Source of the DNA: Pseudomonas fluorescens
Lineage (GTDB): Bacteria; Pseudomonadota; Gammaproteobacteria; Pseudomonadales; Pseudomonadaceae
DNA length: 64,000 bases
Direction of reading: 5' to 3'
Assembly: GCF_000968015.1 (NCBI RefSeq)
Contig: NZ_LACH01000068.1
Span: 1 to 64,000, forward strand
Positions 53,685 through 63,848 of the stretch are shown piece after piece (position 1 is the first letter of the stretch; each line of letters begins with the position of its first letter). The notes under the pieces are model-generated. The model saw only the letters and a list, made by a program, of their open reading frames with translations, did no database searches and had not been told where the DNA came from. Position numbers and translations under genes: made by a program.

Positions 53685-54497
53685 TCAGTTTCTACGTAGG
53701 ACCTGGGCAACGGTCGCGACGTTATGGGCGAGGTGCAGCGGATTAATGGTCCCGACAATAGCACTGGCAACACCCGGATGTTCAAACAACAACTCGAAGC
53801 TGGCGCGCACCGGGTCGACGCCCGGGCTCAGGCAAACATGACCGCTGGCGAGGGCTTTTTTGACCAGAATGGCTTTGCCGTGAGCAGCAGCATAGTCAAT
53901 GACCGGCTTCTCGTTCTGTTCGTTCAGATTGTAGGTGACCATCGCGCAATCACCTTGTTCCAGAGCCTTCAAACCACCTTCGACGGTTTTTCCGGAAAAA
54001 CCGAAGCCGCGAATCTTGCCTTCACTCTTTAACGCCGCGAGGGTCGCATAGACTTCGCTGTCGTTGAGGATCGCCAGGTCGTTGCCGTCGGAGTGCACCA
54101 GCACCAGATCGATGAAGTCCGTTTCCAGTCGTTGCAGACTACGTTCCACCGACAGCCGGGTATGAGCGGCGCTGAAGTCATGATGGGACTGACCGTCGGC
54201 AAACTCTTCGCCGACCTTGCTGACGATCACCCAATCCTGACGCTGACCCCGCAGCAACGGACCGAGGCGTTCTTCGCTGCGGCCATAGGCCGGGGCAGTG
54301 TCGATCAGGTTGATACCCAAGTCGCGCGCGAGTTTGAGCAGCATGCGCGCTTCGTCGTCATCGGGAATCTGGAAACCGTTGGGGTACTTCACGCCTTGGT
54401 CGCGGCCGAGTTTTACCGTGCCCAGGCCCAGTGGCGAAACCAGCAGGCCGGTGCTACCCAGCGGGCGATGCAGATCGTGCAAGGTCGGTTGGCTCAT
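53685..54497 (-). CDS. Aldo/keto reductase
   Basis: The 270-residue protein has the (beta/alpha)8 barrel of NAD(P)H-dependent reductases. The catalytic set is visible: Asp and Tyr in IDTAPAYG, Lys in IVSKVGE and His in LVLVHSDG. The substrate is unknown. Its ATG overlaps the stop of the FAD oxidoreductase gene by 4 nt, so the two are co-translated. It matches PA4992. Confidence 0.9.
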   Translation of the reverse strand: MSQPTLHDLHRPLGSTGLLVSPLGLGTVKLGRDQGVKYPNGFQIPDDDEARMLLKLARDLGINLIDTAPAYGRSEERLGPLLRGQRQDWVIVSKVGEEFADGQSHHDFSAAHTRLSVERSLQRLETDFIDLVLVHSDGNDLAILNDSEVYATLAALKSEGKIRGFGFSGKTVEGGLKALEQGDCAMVTYNLNEQNEKPVIDYAAAHGKAILVKKALASGHVCLSPGVDPVRASFELLFEHPGVASAIVGTINPLHLAHNVATVAQVLRRN

Positions 54498-55669
54498 GGC
54501 AGCAATTGCTCCCAGGCAGGGACGCCCATCGGCGGTTTTGGCAGGTCGGGCAGTGGGGCAGAATTACTCGGCTGGATGCCGTCGCGCTGCAAGGACGCGA
54601 TGACGCGATCAGCAAAGTCCGGAGCCAGTGCCAGTTTGGTTGGCCAACCGACCAGCAGCCGGCCCTCTTCGGCAAGGAATGCATTATCAGGACGGGTCAG
54701 TCCCGATTGCAGTGGCTCGGCGCGATCCACTCGAAGAGTGGCCCATTGCGCTGTGCTCAGGTCTATCCATGGCAGCAACTGGCCAAGTTCTTTCTGCGCG
54801 GTGGCGATTTGCTCGGAGGGTTCGCGGGCGACACCTTCGGCTTCAGCGATATCGCCGCCCAGATACCAGACCCACTGACCATCGGCGGCCGGATGGGTGG
54901 TCACGGTAATGCGCGGCTTGGTGCCGCCGCCCAGGCAGTGGGCATACAGTGGTTTGAGGCCCGGGCCTTTGGCGATGATCATGTGCAGCGGCCGGCGTTG
55001 CATGGCGGGCTGGCTCAGCCCCAGCGCTTCGAGCAGCGCTGCCGTACCGGCACCGGCGCTCAAGACGATGCGCTGGGCGCGGATTTCGCGCTCGTCGACT
55101 TTGAGGCCGACCAGAACGCCACCTTCCAGCAACGGTTCGATGTTCTGACCGGCGAGCAAACCATCACCCGCCAGATCGGCCAGGCGCTGGATCAGGCTCG
55201 GCACGTCAATCACCAGTTCCGCCAGGCGATAGACCTTGCCCTTGAAGCGCTTGTCTTGCAGGGCGGGTGGCAGTTGCTCGCCCTTGACCTGATCGACACG
55301 GCCGCGCACGGCCTTGCTGGCGAAGAAACTGGTGAGGTTGCCGGCGATCGTGCCGGGGGACCAGAGGTAATGGGCTTCGGACAGCAGGCGCACGCCGGTC
55401 AGGTCCAGTTCGCCGTCACCGGCCAGGGCTTCACGCCAGCGCCGAGGCATGTCGGCGATGGCTTCCGAGGCACCGGTCAAGGCGCCATGCAATGCGTACT
55501 TGGCGCCGCCATGGATGATGCCTTGGGATTTCACGCTTTGCCCGCCACCGAGGCTGGCGCTTTCCACCAGCACGGTCGAAAAACCCTGGCGGCGCAGGCG
55601 CGCATTCAGCCAGAGGCCGGCGACACCAGCGCCGACAATCAGAACGTCGGTGGAAATAACGGATGGCAT
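54494..55669 (-). CDS. FAD-dependent oxidoreductase (DAO family)
   Basis: The 391-residue protein starts with a Rossmann FAD motif (VLIVGAGVAGLWLNARL) and continues with SQGIIHGGAKYAL, typical of D-amino-acid oxidase-type enzymes such as glycerol-3-phosphate or hydroxyglutarate oxidases. The substrate cannot be fixed. It is first in a three-gene minus-strand run with the aldo/keto reductase and the PA4993-like gene. It matches PA4991. Confidence 0.88.
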   Translation of the reverse strand: MPSVISTDVLIVGAGVAGLWLNARLRRQGFSTVLVESASLGGGQSVKSQGIIHGGAKYALHGALTGASEAIADMPRRWREALAGDGELDLTGVRLLSEAHYLWSPGTIAGNLTSFFASKAVRGRVDQVKGEQLPPALQDKRFKGKVYRLAELVIDVPSLIQRLADLAGDGLLAGQNIEPLLEGGVLVGLKVDEREIRAQRIVLSAGAGTAALLEALGLSQPAMQRRPLHMIIAKGPGLKPLYAHCLGGGTKPRITVTTHPAADGQWVWYLGGDIAEAEGVAREPSEQIATAQKELGQLLPWIDLSTAQWATLRVDRAEPLQSGLTRPDNAFLAEEGRLLVGWPTKLALAPDFADRVIASLQRDGIQPSNSAPLPDLPKPPMGVPAWEQLLP

Positions 55670-55757
55670 GCAGCGACCTCAGTGTTCAAGACGAGGGCGC
55701 AGTATACAGACTCGACGAAGAGGGGATTTGTTGGTGATCAACAGGGCAAATGCAAAT

Positions 55758-55851
55758 CCCTGTGGGAGCGAGCTTGCTCGCGATAGCGGTGAGTCAGTCA
55801 ACATTGATGCTGAATCCAATACCGTCATCGCGAGCAAGCCCGCTCCCACAA
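55758..55851. repeat. REP pair
   Basis: TGTGGGAGCGAGCTTGCTCG arms face each other (right arm CGAGCAAGCCCGCTCCCACA). It lies between two minus-strand genes (emrE and the oxidoreductase). Confidence 0.88.
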
Positions 55852-55869
55852 TGGATCGTATTCCAGGTC

Positions 55870-56202
55870 TTAGTGCCCGGCGGTTTTGGAAAATAGTTGG
55901 ATCACTACGACGCCCAGTACGATAAGCGCCATCCCCAGCATCGCTGGCACATCCAGCTTCTGCCCGTAGATAAACAGTGCCGCGACGCTGACCATCACGA
56001 TCCCCATGCCGGCCCACACGGCGTAAGCCACGCCCACCGGAACGCTGCGCACCACCAGCGTGAGCATCCAGAAGGCGATGCCATAACCGACAATAACCAG
56101 AATCAGCGGCAGCGGGGTGCTGAAGCCTTTGACCGCTTTCATCGAAACGGTGGCGATCACTTCGGCGCAGATGGCAATGGCCAGGTAGTAGTAAGCGGTC
56201 AT
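55870..56202 (-). CDS. emrE: Small multidrug resistance efflux protein (EmrE type)
   Basis: The 110-residue protein has four membrane helices and the essential Glu14 (ICAEVIATVSMKA), the proton and drug binding residue of SMR pumps. It exports cationic drugs by proton antiport as an antiparallel dimer. The start at 56202 is set by GAGGA 8 nt upstream; the longer frame adds a polar tail. It is divergent from the LysR gene, which probably regulates it. It matches PA4990. Confidence 0.9.
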   Translation of the reverse strand: MTAYYYLAIAICAEVIATVSMKAVKGFSTPLPLILVIVGYGIAFWMLTLVVRSVPVGVAYAVWAGMGIVMVSVAALFIYGQKLDVPAMLGMALIVLGVVVIQLFSKTAGH

Positions 56203-56257
56203 GGGTGCATCCTCGTGTGAAGTGTTGCTTTCTGAGGTCGGCATTCTAGAGATTCTC

Positions 56258-56285
56258 CAGATGCGGTAAAGTCATTACCTATCTG
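56258..56285. promoter_or_regulatory. Nested inverted repeat, likely LysR operator
   Basis: CAGAT (56258-56262) pairs with ATCTG (56281-56285), and GGTAA (56265-56269) with TTACC (56275-56279). Symmetry is nearly exact about AGTCA. It lies between divergent emrE and the LysR gene, the usual place for such a site. Confidence 0.55.
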
Positions 56286-56305
56286 TTATGAAGATGGGTT
56301 TAGCC

Positions 56306-57208
56306 ATGAACACGCAATGGAATCTGGAGCAGCTGCGGCTGTTTGTCAGCGTAGCGGAGCAGCGCTCGTTTTCGGCGGTGGCGCGGGATCAGCGCAAGGC
56401 GCAGTCGGCGGTCAGCAGTTCGATTGCGCTGCTGGAAGAGGACCTGGGTGTCAGCCTGTTCGACCGCAGCAGCGGCCGCCAGCCGAAACTCACCGAGGCC
56501 GGCAATGCCTTGCTGGAAGAGGCGCGGGAAGTGCTGCGCCAGTGCGAACGCCTGAACGGTCGGGCGCTGGCCATGATGCGCGGCCAGGAGGCTCGTTTGC
56601 GTGTGGCCCAGGATGAGGCGATGCCTTATCAGCCGATCATCGAAAGCTTCGAAGCGCTGGCCGAAAAATTTCCCAGCCTTGAAGTGCAACTGACCAGCGC
56701 GGCCCAAGGCGATGTGGCGCGCAAACTGGTGGAGCGGCGTGCCGATTTGGGCTTGCTGTTCTATCACGATCAGATTCCCGAGGCCCTTGAGCGGCGGGTG
56801 GTGGGCAGCGTTGAAATGGTGACGGTGTGCGGTGTTGGGCATCCATTGGCCAAGCAGAAGCAGATTGATTGCCAGCAAATGGCGCAGCATCGGCAATTGC
56901 TGATGTCCACGCAGTCCAGCGTCTACCCCGGCAGCGAGCCGGCCAGCCCGCAAGTCTGGCGGGCCGACAGTTTCTACGTGATGGCTGAATGGCTGGTGCG
57001 CGGGCTCGGCTGGGCCTGGCTGCCGCGCCACGTGGTGCAGTACCCGGCGTATCAGGACCTGATGGTCGAACTGGTCAGCGAATGGACCCCACCAGCGCTG
57101 GTGGTTGAGCTGGTCTGGCGCCGCGATGAGCCTCTGGGTCCGGCAGCTCGTTGGTTGGCCGAACGTTTTGCCGTGCACTTGCAGACGATCGGTGAAAAAA
57201 GCCGATAA
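56306..57208 (+). CDS. LysR-family transcriptional regulator
   Basis: The 300-residue protein has an N-terminal winged helix-turn-helix (about 5-65, FSAVARDQRKAQSAVSSSIALLEEDLGVSLFDR written here in part: AVSSSIALLEEDLG) and a C-terminal effector domain (about 90-300). It is divergent from emrE and a good candidate regulator of it. I chose ATG 56306 by typical family length; ATG 56288 and 56294 are open. waaA starts 11 nt after the stop and may be co-transcribed. It matches PA4989. Confidence 0.87.
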   Translation: MNTQWNLEQLRLFVSVAEQRSFSAVARDQRKAQSAVSSSIALLEEDLGVSLFDRSSGRQPKLTEAGNALLEEAREVLRQCERLNGRALAMMRGQEARLRVAQDEAMPYQPIIESFEALAEKFPSLEVQLTSAAQGDVARKLVERRADLGLLFYHDQIPEALERRVVGSVEMVTVCGVGHPLAKQKQIDCQQMAQHRQLLMSTQSSVYPGSEPASPQVWRADSFYVMAEWLVRGLGWAWLPRHVVQYPAYQDLMVELVSEWTPPALVVELVWRRDEPLGPAARWLAERFAVHLQTIGEKSR

Positions 57209-57219
57209 ACTCCGCCGCC

Positions 57220-58497
57220 ATGAATAGAACTCTCTACACCGCGCTGTTTTACCTGGGGCTGCCACTGGTAGCGATTCGGCTGTGGCTGCGTTCGCGCAAG
57301 GCGCCGGCGTACGCCAAGCGCATTGGCGAACGTTTCTCCCTCGGGTTACCGGCGATGAAAACGGGCGGCATCTGGGTGCACGCGGTGTCGGTGGGCGAAA
57401 GCATTGCCGCGGCGCCGATGATTCGCGCCTTGCTGCAACGTTATCCACAGTTGCCCATTACCGTGACCTGCATGACCCCGACCGGTTCGGAGCGCATCCA
57501 GGCGCTGTTCGCCAATGAGCCGCGTATCCAGCACTGCTATTTGCCTTACGACTTGCCTTGCGCAGCGAAGCGATTCCTTGATCGGGTCCAGCCGAAACTG
57601 GCGGTGATCATGGAGACCGAACTGTGGCCCAACCACATTCACCAATGTGCGAAGCGCGGCATTCCGGTGGCGTTGGCCAATGCGCGACTGTCCGAGCGTT
57701 CGGCCAGGGGCTATGGCCGCTTCAGGAAACTGACCCAGCCGATGCTCGCCGAGATGAGCCTGTTCGCGGTGCAGACCGAGGCAGAGGCCCAGCGCTTCCG
57801 CGATTTGGGTGCGCGTTCGCAAACCGTGGAAGTGACCGGCTCGATCAAGTTTGATCTGACCATCGACCCGGCACTGCTTCAGCGTGCCGCCGAGTTGCGT
57901 GCGCAATGGCAGGCGCAGGAGCGTCCGGTGTGGATCGCCGCGAGCACACACGACGGTGAAGACGAAGTGGTGCTGGCGGCCCATCGTCAGTTGCTGGCCA
58001 ATCATCCCGATGCGTTGCTGATTCTGGTACCGCGCCATCCAGAGCGATTTAACCCGGTGTTTGAATTGTGTCGGCAGCAGGGCTTCGCCACGGTCCGTCG
58101 TTCCACTGGCGAACCTGTCACCGCGGGTACATCGGTGCTGCTGGGCGACACTATGGGTGAGTTGCTGTTTCTGTATGCCTTGGCTGATAGCGCTTTTGTT
58201 GGCGGCAGTCTGGTGCCGAACGGCGGGCATAACCTGCTGGAACCGGCGGCTCTGGCCAAACCGGTGTTGAGTGGTCCGCACCTGTTTAACTTCCTCGAAA
58301 TCGCCGCGCAACTGCGCAGTGCCGGGGCGTTGCAGGAAGTGGAGGATGCCGAAGGTCTGTCGCTGGCGGTGCAGCGTCTGTTCGAGTTGCCGCGCGATGC
58401 GCAGCGGATGGCGGAGGCGGGGTTGAAAGTGATGCGCACCAATCAGGGCGCGTTGCAGCGGTTGCTGGATGGGTTGGGGCGGTTGATCGAGCGTTAG
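57220..58497 (+). CDS. waaA: 3-deoxy-D-manno-octulosonic acid (Kdo) transferase WaaA
   Basis: WaaA adds two Kdo residues to lipid IVA, the acceptor for WaaC. The 425-residue GT-B protein has an N-terminal membrane anchor (about 5-22), then the family motifs GGIWVHAVSVGES, METELWPN and FVGGSLVPNGGHNLLEPAAL (CMP-Kdo site). Length is normal. It stands apart from the main LPS run, as in PAO1. Confidence 0.96.
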   Translation: MNRTLYTALFYLGLPLVAIRLWLRSRKAPAYAKRIGERFSLGLPAMKTGGIWVHAVSVGESIAAAPMIRALLQRYPQLPITVTCMTPTGSERIQALFANEPRIQHCYLPYDLPCAAKRFLDRVQPKLAVIMETELWPNHIHQCAKRGIPVALANARLSERSARGYGRFRKLTQPMLAEMSLFAVQTEAEAQRFRDLGARSQTVEVTGSIKFDLTIDPALLQRAAELRAQWQAQERPVWIAASTHDGEDEVVLAAHRQLLANHPDALLILVPRHPERFNPVFELCRQQGFATVRRSTGEPVTAGTSVLLGDTMGELLFLYALADSAFVGGSLVPNGGHNLLEPAALAKPVLSGPHLFNFLEIAAQLRSAGALQEVEDAEGLSLAVQRLFELPRDAQRMAEAGLKVMRTNQGALQRLLDGLGRLIER

Positions 58498-58514
58498 GCC
58501 ACGTGGCTTGAAAT

Positions 58515-58607
58515 AAAAAGATCGCAGCCTCGTTTCACTCGACAGCTCCTACAGGGGATTTGTATTCATCCTGTAGGAGCTGTCGAGTAAAACGAGGCTG
58601 CGATCTT
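58515..58607. repeat. Long palindromic repeat, family 2, copy 3
   Basis: Same element as at 17582 and 52581, here with at least one mismatch in the right arm (GAGTAAAAC for GAGTGAAAC). It lies between convergent waaA and the TolC gene. Confidence 0.88.
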
Positions 58608-58614
58608 CTGCTTT

Positions 58615-60054
58615 TTATTGCGTTGGTTTTGACTTCAACTGCTCGGCCGCAGCCTTGGCCAGATCCGGCGGCAGGAAGTCTTTATCCGGGTTGTAATCGG
58701 CCTTGAGATAACGCGCCAGGTCCTGCAAATCCCCCGGGTTCAAGGTGCCCGCAGCCTGCTTCAAGCGCAGGTTGTCGAGGATGTAGTCGTAGCGGGTGTT
58801 GTTGTAGTCGCGCACCGAGGTGTACAGCTGACGCTGCGCATCCAGCACGTCGACGATGTTTCGCGTGCCCACCTGATAACCGATTTCGGTGGCTTCCACC
58901 GCGCTCTGGTTGGAGATGATCGACTGTTTGCGCGCCTGCACTTGCTCGACATCGGTGTTCACCGCACGGTGCAGGTTGCGGGTGCTTTCGACGATTTGCC
59001 GACGCAGGGATTCACGTTGCTGCTCGGACTGGTCCAGCTGTGCATATGACTGGCGCACCTGGGAGTTGATCAGACCGCCACTGTAGATCGGGATGTTTAG
59101 TTGCAGGCCCACCGTCGTCTGATCCACGTTGCCCTTATAAGGCTGGCCTAAGAAGTTGGGGTTGCTGAAGCCGAGAGCATCGTTATCACCTTTCTCGTAC
59201 TTCGCCACGGCATCCAGGGTCGGCGCGTGGCCTGCCTTACGCTGCTTTAGGGTTTCTTCAGCGGCGCTGACGGCGTAGTTGCTTGCCAGCAAATTCAGGT
59301 TCTGTCTGGCAGCGGTATCGACCCAGGCCTTGGCATCATTAGGTGATGGCGGCAGGATCGGCAGGGTGTGGACGATGCCCTGAATCGAGTTGTACTGACG
59401 GTTGGTCAGGGTGATCAACGCTTCAAACGCATCATCCACCTGACGCTGAGCGACGATCCGGTTGGCTCGTGCGGTGTCGTAACTGGCTTGCGATTGCAGC
59501 ACGTCGGTCTTGTCCGACAGGCCGACATCAAAGCGCTCGTTGGATTGATCGAGCTGGCGTTTGAATGCAGCTTCTTCGGCCTTGGTCGAGGCCAGGTTGT
59601 CCTGGGTGCGCAATACGTTGAAGTAGCTTTCGGCGGTCTGCAGAATCAGGTTTTGCTGGGTCGCCGAGAGTTGCAACGCAGCCTGTTCATTCACGTCCTT
59701 GGCGGCCTGAAACTGGAACCAGCGATCGGCTCGAAACAGCGGTTGCGCCAGCGTTGCCTGATACGAATGAGCATTGCGGCTGAAGGTGGACGAGGGCTGA
59801 TCGATCGACGTGCGCACGTTGGCCATTTCGGCACCGCCAGAGAGGTTCGGCAGCAGCCCGGCGCGGGCCTGGGGTACGACTTCTTTCTGGGCGCCATATT
59901 GAGCGATGGCTGCAGCGAGGTCGGCGTTGTTGTCCACCGCTTCCTGGTAGACGCTGACCAGATCCGTCTTGGTCGATAAGGGCGCTTCTGCTGCCCAGGC
60001 CATTCCGTAGGACGCACAAGACACGGCAACGGCCAGTGAAAGTTTGCGCAGCAT
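58615..60054 (-). CDS. TolC-family outer membrane efflux protein
   Basis: The 479-residue protein has a Sec signal (cleaved after AWAA), two repeated helix-strand halves of the outer membrane factor family and a NVLRTQDNLASTKAEEAAF coiled helix. It forms a trimeric channel for RND or ABC efflux or type I secretion. No pump genes are nearby, so it probably serves several systems, as TolC does. It matches PA4974 by position. It is divergent from thiC. Confidence 0.9.
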   Translation of the reverse strand: MLRKLSLAVAVSCASYGMAWAAEAPLSTKTDLVSVYQEAVDNNADLAAAIAQYGAQKEVVPQARAGLLPNLSGGAEMANVRTSIDQPSSTFSRNAHSYQATLAQPLFRADRWFQFQAAKDVNEQAALQLSATQQNLILQTAESYFNVLRTQDNLASTKAEEAAFKRQLDQSNERFDVGLSDKTDVLQSQASYDTARANRIVAQRQVDDAFEALITLTNRQYNSIQGIVHTLPILPPSPNDAKAWVDTAARQNLNLLASNYAVSAAEETLKQRKAGHAPTLDAVAKYEKGDNDALGFSNPNFLGQPYKGNVDQTTVGLQLNIPIYSGGLINSQVRQSYAQLDQSEQQRESLRRQIVESTRNLHRAVNTDVEQVQARKQSIISNQSAVEATEIGYQVGTRNIVDVLDAQRQLYTSVRDYNNTRYDYILDNLRLKQAAGTLNPGDLQDLARYLKADYNPDKDFLPPDLAKAAAEQLKSKPTQ

Positions 60055-60249
60055 GAGGCGATCCCTAAAAAATTACGCTGATAATTTGAGCGCCAAAGGT
60101 ACGGCGCAGCCCGCACAGCGTCAAGGCGGGGAATGGGGTGCGAGTGTAGTTGGGCATCCGCATGGCAACAATCCTGTAATTACGCCATTCATCATGGTGT
60201 TTACCGCGGTGTTGGCGTTCTTTGCCAGTTGTGTCTAGACTGGCCGGGT

Positions 60250-60340
60250 TCTTGTCGGGGTGCCTTGCTATGAGGCTGAGATCGAATAATTTCGGATCCC
60301 GTTGAACCTGATCAGGTTAGCGCCTGCGTAGGGAACAAGA
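60250..60340 (+). other. TPP riboswitch (THI box)
   Basis: The full TPP aptamer is visible: P1 UCUUGU (60250-60255) with ACAAGA (60335-60340), GGGGUGCC, the pyrimidine-sensing GGCUGAGA and the CUGAUCAGGUUAGCGCC to GUAGGGAAC part. It controls thiC when thiamine diphosphate is high. The remaining gap 60055-60514 holds the TolC promoter side and about 170 nt between aptamer and thiC. No clear T-run terminator is seen there. Confidence 0.96.
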
Positions 60341-60514
60341 TTTCTCGTCACCCGGCGAGTCCTCTTGTGCTTCGTCCGGGATGTTGTTCGACAATCGAAC
60401 ACCCCTCGAGCACTGAGCACAGCACAGCTGGTTTTCCCAGCGCCCGTGCGTCCATTCGATTACAGGTTCGCTCCGACAAAAATCCACTGCCTGGATGTGT
60501 CTGGAGAGCCCGTG

Positions 60515-62404
<1,890 letters not shown>

Positions 62405-62440
62405 TCTGCCCCTAAAAGGCGGGGCCTGAAAGGGCCTCAT

Positions 62441-62513
62441 CGCGAGCAAGCTCGCTCCCACAGGGGATGTGTGTACGACACAAATCCAATGTGGGAGCGA
62501 GCTTGCTCGCGAT
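62441..62513. repeat. REP pair, reversed arm order
   Basis: TCGCGAGCAAGCTCGCTCCC (62441) faces TGTGGGAGCGAGCTTGCTCG (62490). It lies between co-directional thiC and cytX. A GCCCC/GGGGC hairpin (62409-62426) precedes it, right after the thiC stop. Confidence 0.88.
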
Positions 62514-62555
62514 GGCGATCAAAAGAACAACAAATGTCCCTCTGAGATAACCCCC

Positions 62556-63848
62556 TTGAGCATTCAACCCAGCACGTATTCCCCTGATATCGCGGTGCCC
62601 AAAGACAAACGTGTCTTCGGCGGCCGCGATCTGTTTTCCCTGTGGTTCTCCCTCGGCATCGGCCTGATGGTCCTGCAGACCGGTGCATTGCTCGCGCCAG
62701 GTCTGGGCCTGTCCGGCTCGCTGCTGGCCATCTTCCTCGGCACGCTGGTCGGGGTTTTATTGCTGGCCGCCGTCGGCGTGATCGGCAGCGACACCGGCCT
62801 GTCATCGATGACTGCGCTCAAGCTCAGCCTTGGTGCAAAAGGCGCGAGCCTGCCGGCTGTGCTGAACCTGCTGCAACTGATCGGTTGGGGCTCGTTCGAA
62901 ATCATCGTCATGCGCGACGCCGCCAGCCTGCTCGGCGCGCGGGCGTTCAGCGAAGGCAGTCTGCTGTCGAATCCGCTGCTCTGGACCGTGTTCTTTGGTG
63001 GCTTGGCAACCTTGCTGGCCGTCAGTGGTCCGTTGACATTCGTCCGTCAGATCCTGCGCAAGTGGGGCATCTGGTTGCTGCTGGCCGCGTGCATCTGGCT
63101 GACCTGGAACCTGTTCGCCAAGGCTGATCTGCCGACGTTGTGGGCGCAGGCCGGTGACGGTTCGATGTCGTTCGCCGTGGGCTTCGACATTGCCATCGCC
63201 ATGCCGCTGTCCTGGCTGCCACTGATTGCCGACTACTCGCGTTTCGGCAAGCGTGCGAAAAACGTGTTCGGCGGCACGGCGCTGGGTTTCTTTATCGGTA
63301 ACTTCTGGCTGATGAGCCTGGGCGTGGCCTACACCCTGGCGTTCGCGCCGAGCGGTGAAGTGAATGCCTTGCTGTTGGCATTGGCTGGCGCGGGTCTGGG
63401 GATTCCGCTGCTGCTGATCCTGTTGGATGAGTCGGAAAACGCTTTTGCCGATATTCACTCGGCAGCGGTTTCGAGCGGGATTCTGTTGCGCTTGAAAGTC
63501 GAGCACCTGGCCTTGGCCATCGGCGTGATCTGCACACTGATCGCGTGCCTGGCGCCATTGGCCCAGTATCAGAACTTCCTGCTGTTGATCGGTTCGGTGT
63601 TTGCGCCGCTGTTCGGCGTGGTGCTGGTGGATCACTTCATTCTGCGCAAGCGCAGTGCTCGCGTGGCGTCAGCCGCATTGCGCTGGCCGGCGTTGCTCGC
63701 CTGGTTGGGCGGCGTGAGCACCTATCATTTGCTGGCTAATCTTTATCCGGACATCGGCGCAACCCTGCCGTCACTGATTCTGGCAGGGCTGCTGCAACTC
63801 GTGCTGGGTCGGGCCTTCAGTTACGGCCAGGAAACAGCTCGGGTTTGA
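62556..63848 (+). CDS. cytX: Putative hydroxymethylpyrimidine transporter CytX
   Basis: The 430-residue protein has about twelve membrane helices of the NCS1 nucleobase permease family. CytX-type members sit next to thiamine genes and are thought to import hydroxymethylpyrimidine, which fits its place after thiC. The start is uncertain. TTG 62556 gives MSIQPSTYSPDIAVPKDKRV and has a weak GAGAT upstream. The longer GTG reading begins inside the REP pair. The 3' end overlaps the convergent gene by 32 bp. Confidence 0.85.
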   Translation: MSIQPSTYSPDIAVPKDKRVFGGRDLFSLWFSLGIGLMVLQTGALLAPGLGLSGSLLAIFLGTLVGVLLLAAVGVIGSDTGLSSMTALKLSLGAKGASLPAVLNLLQLIGWGSFEIIVMRDAASLLGARAFSEGSLLSNPLLWTVFFGGLATLLAVSGPLTFVRQILRKWGIWLLLAACIWLTWNLFAKADLPTLWAQAGDGSMSFAVGFDIAIAMPLSWLPLIADYSRFGKRAKNVFGGTALGFFIGNFWLMSLGVAYTLAFAPSGEVNALLLALAGAGLGIPLLLILLDESENAFADIHSAAVSSGILLRLKVEHLALAIGVICTLIACLAPLAQYQNFLLLIGSVFAPLFGVVLVDHFILRKRSARVASAALRWPALLAWLGGVSTYHLLANLYPDIGATLPSLILAGLLQLVLGRAFSYGQETARV

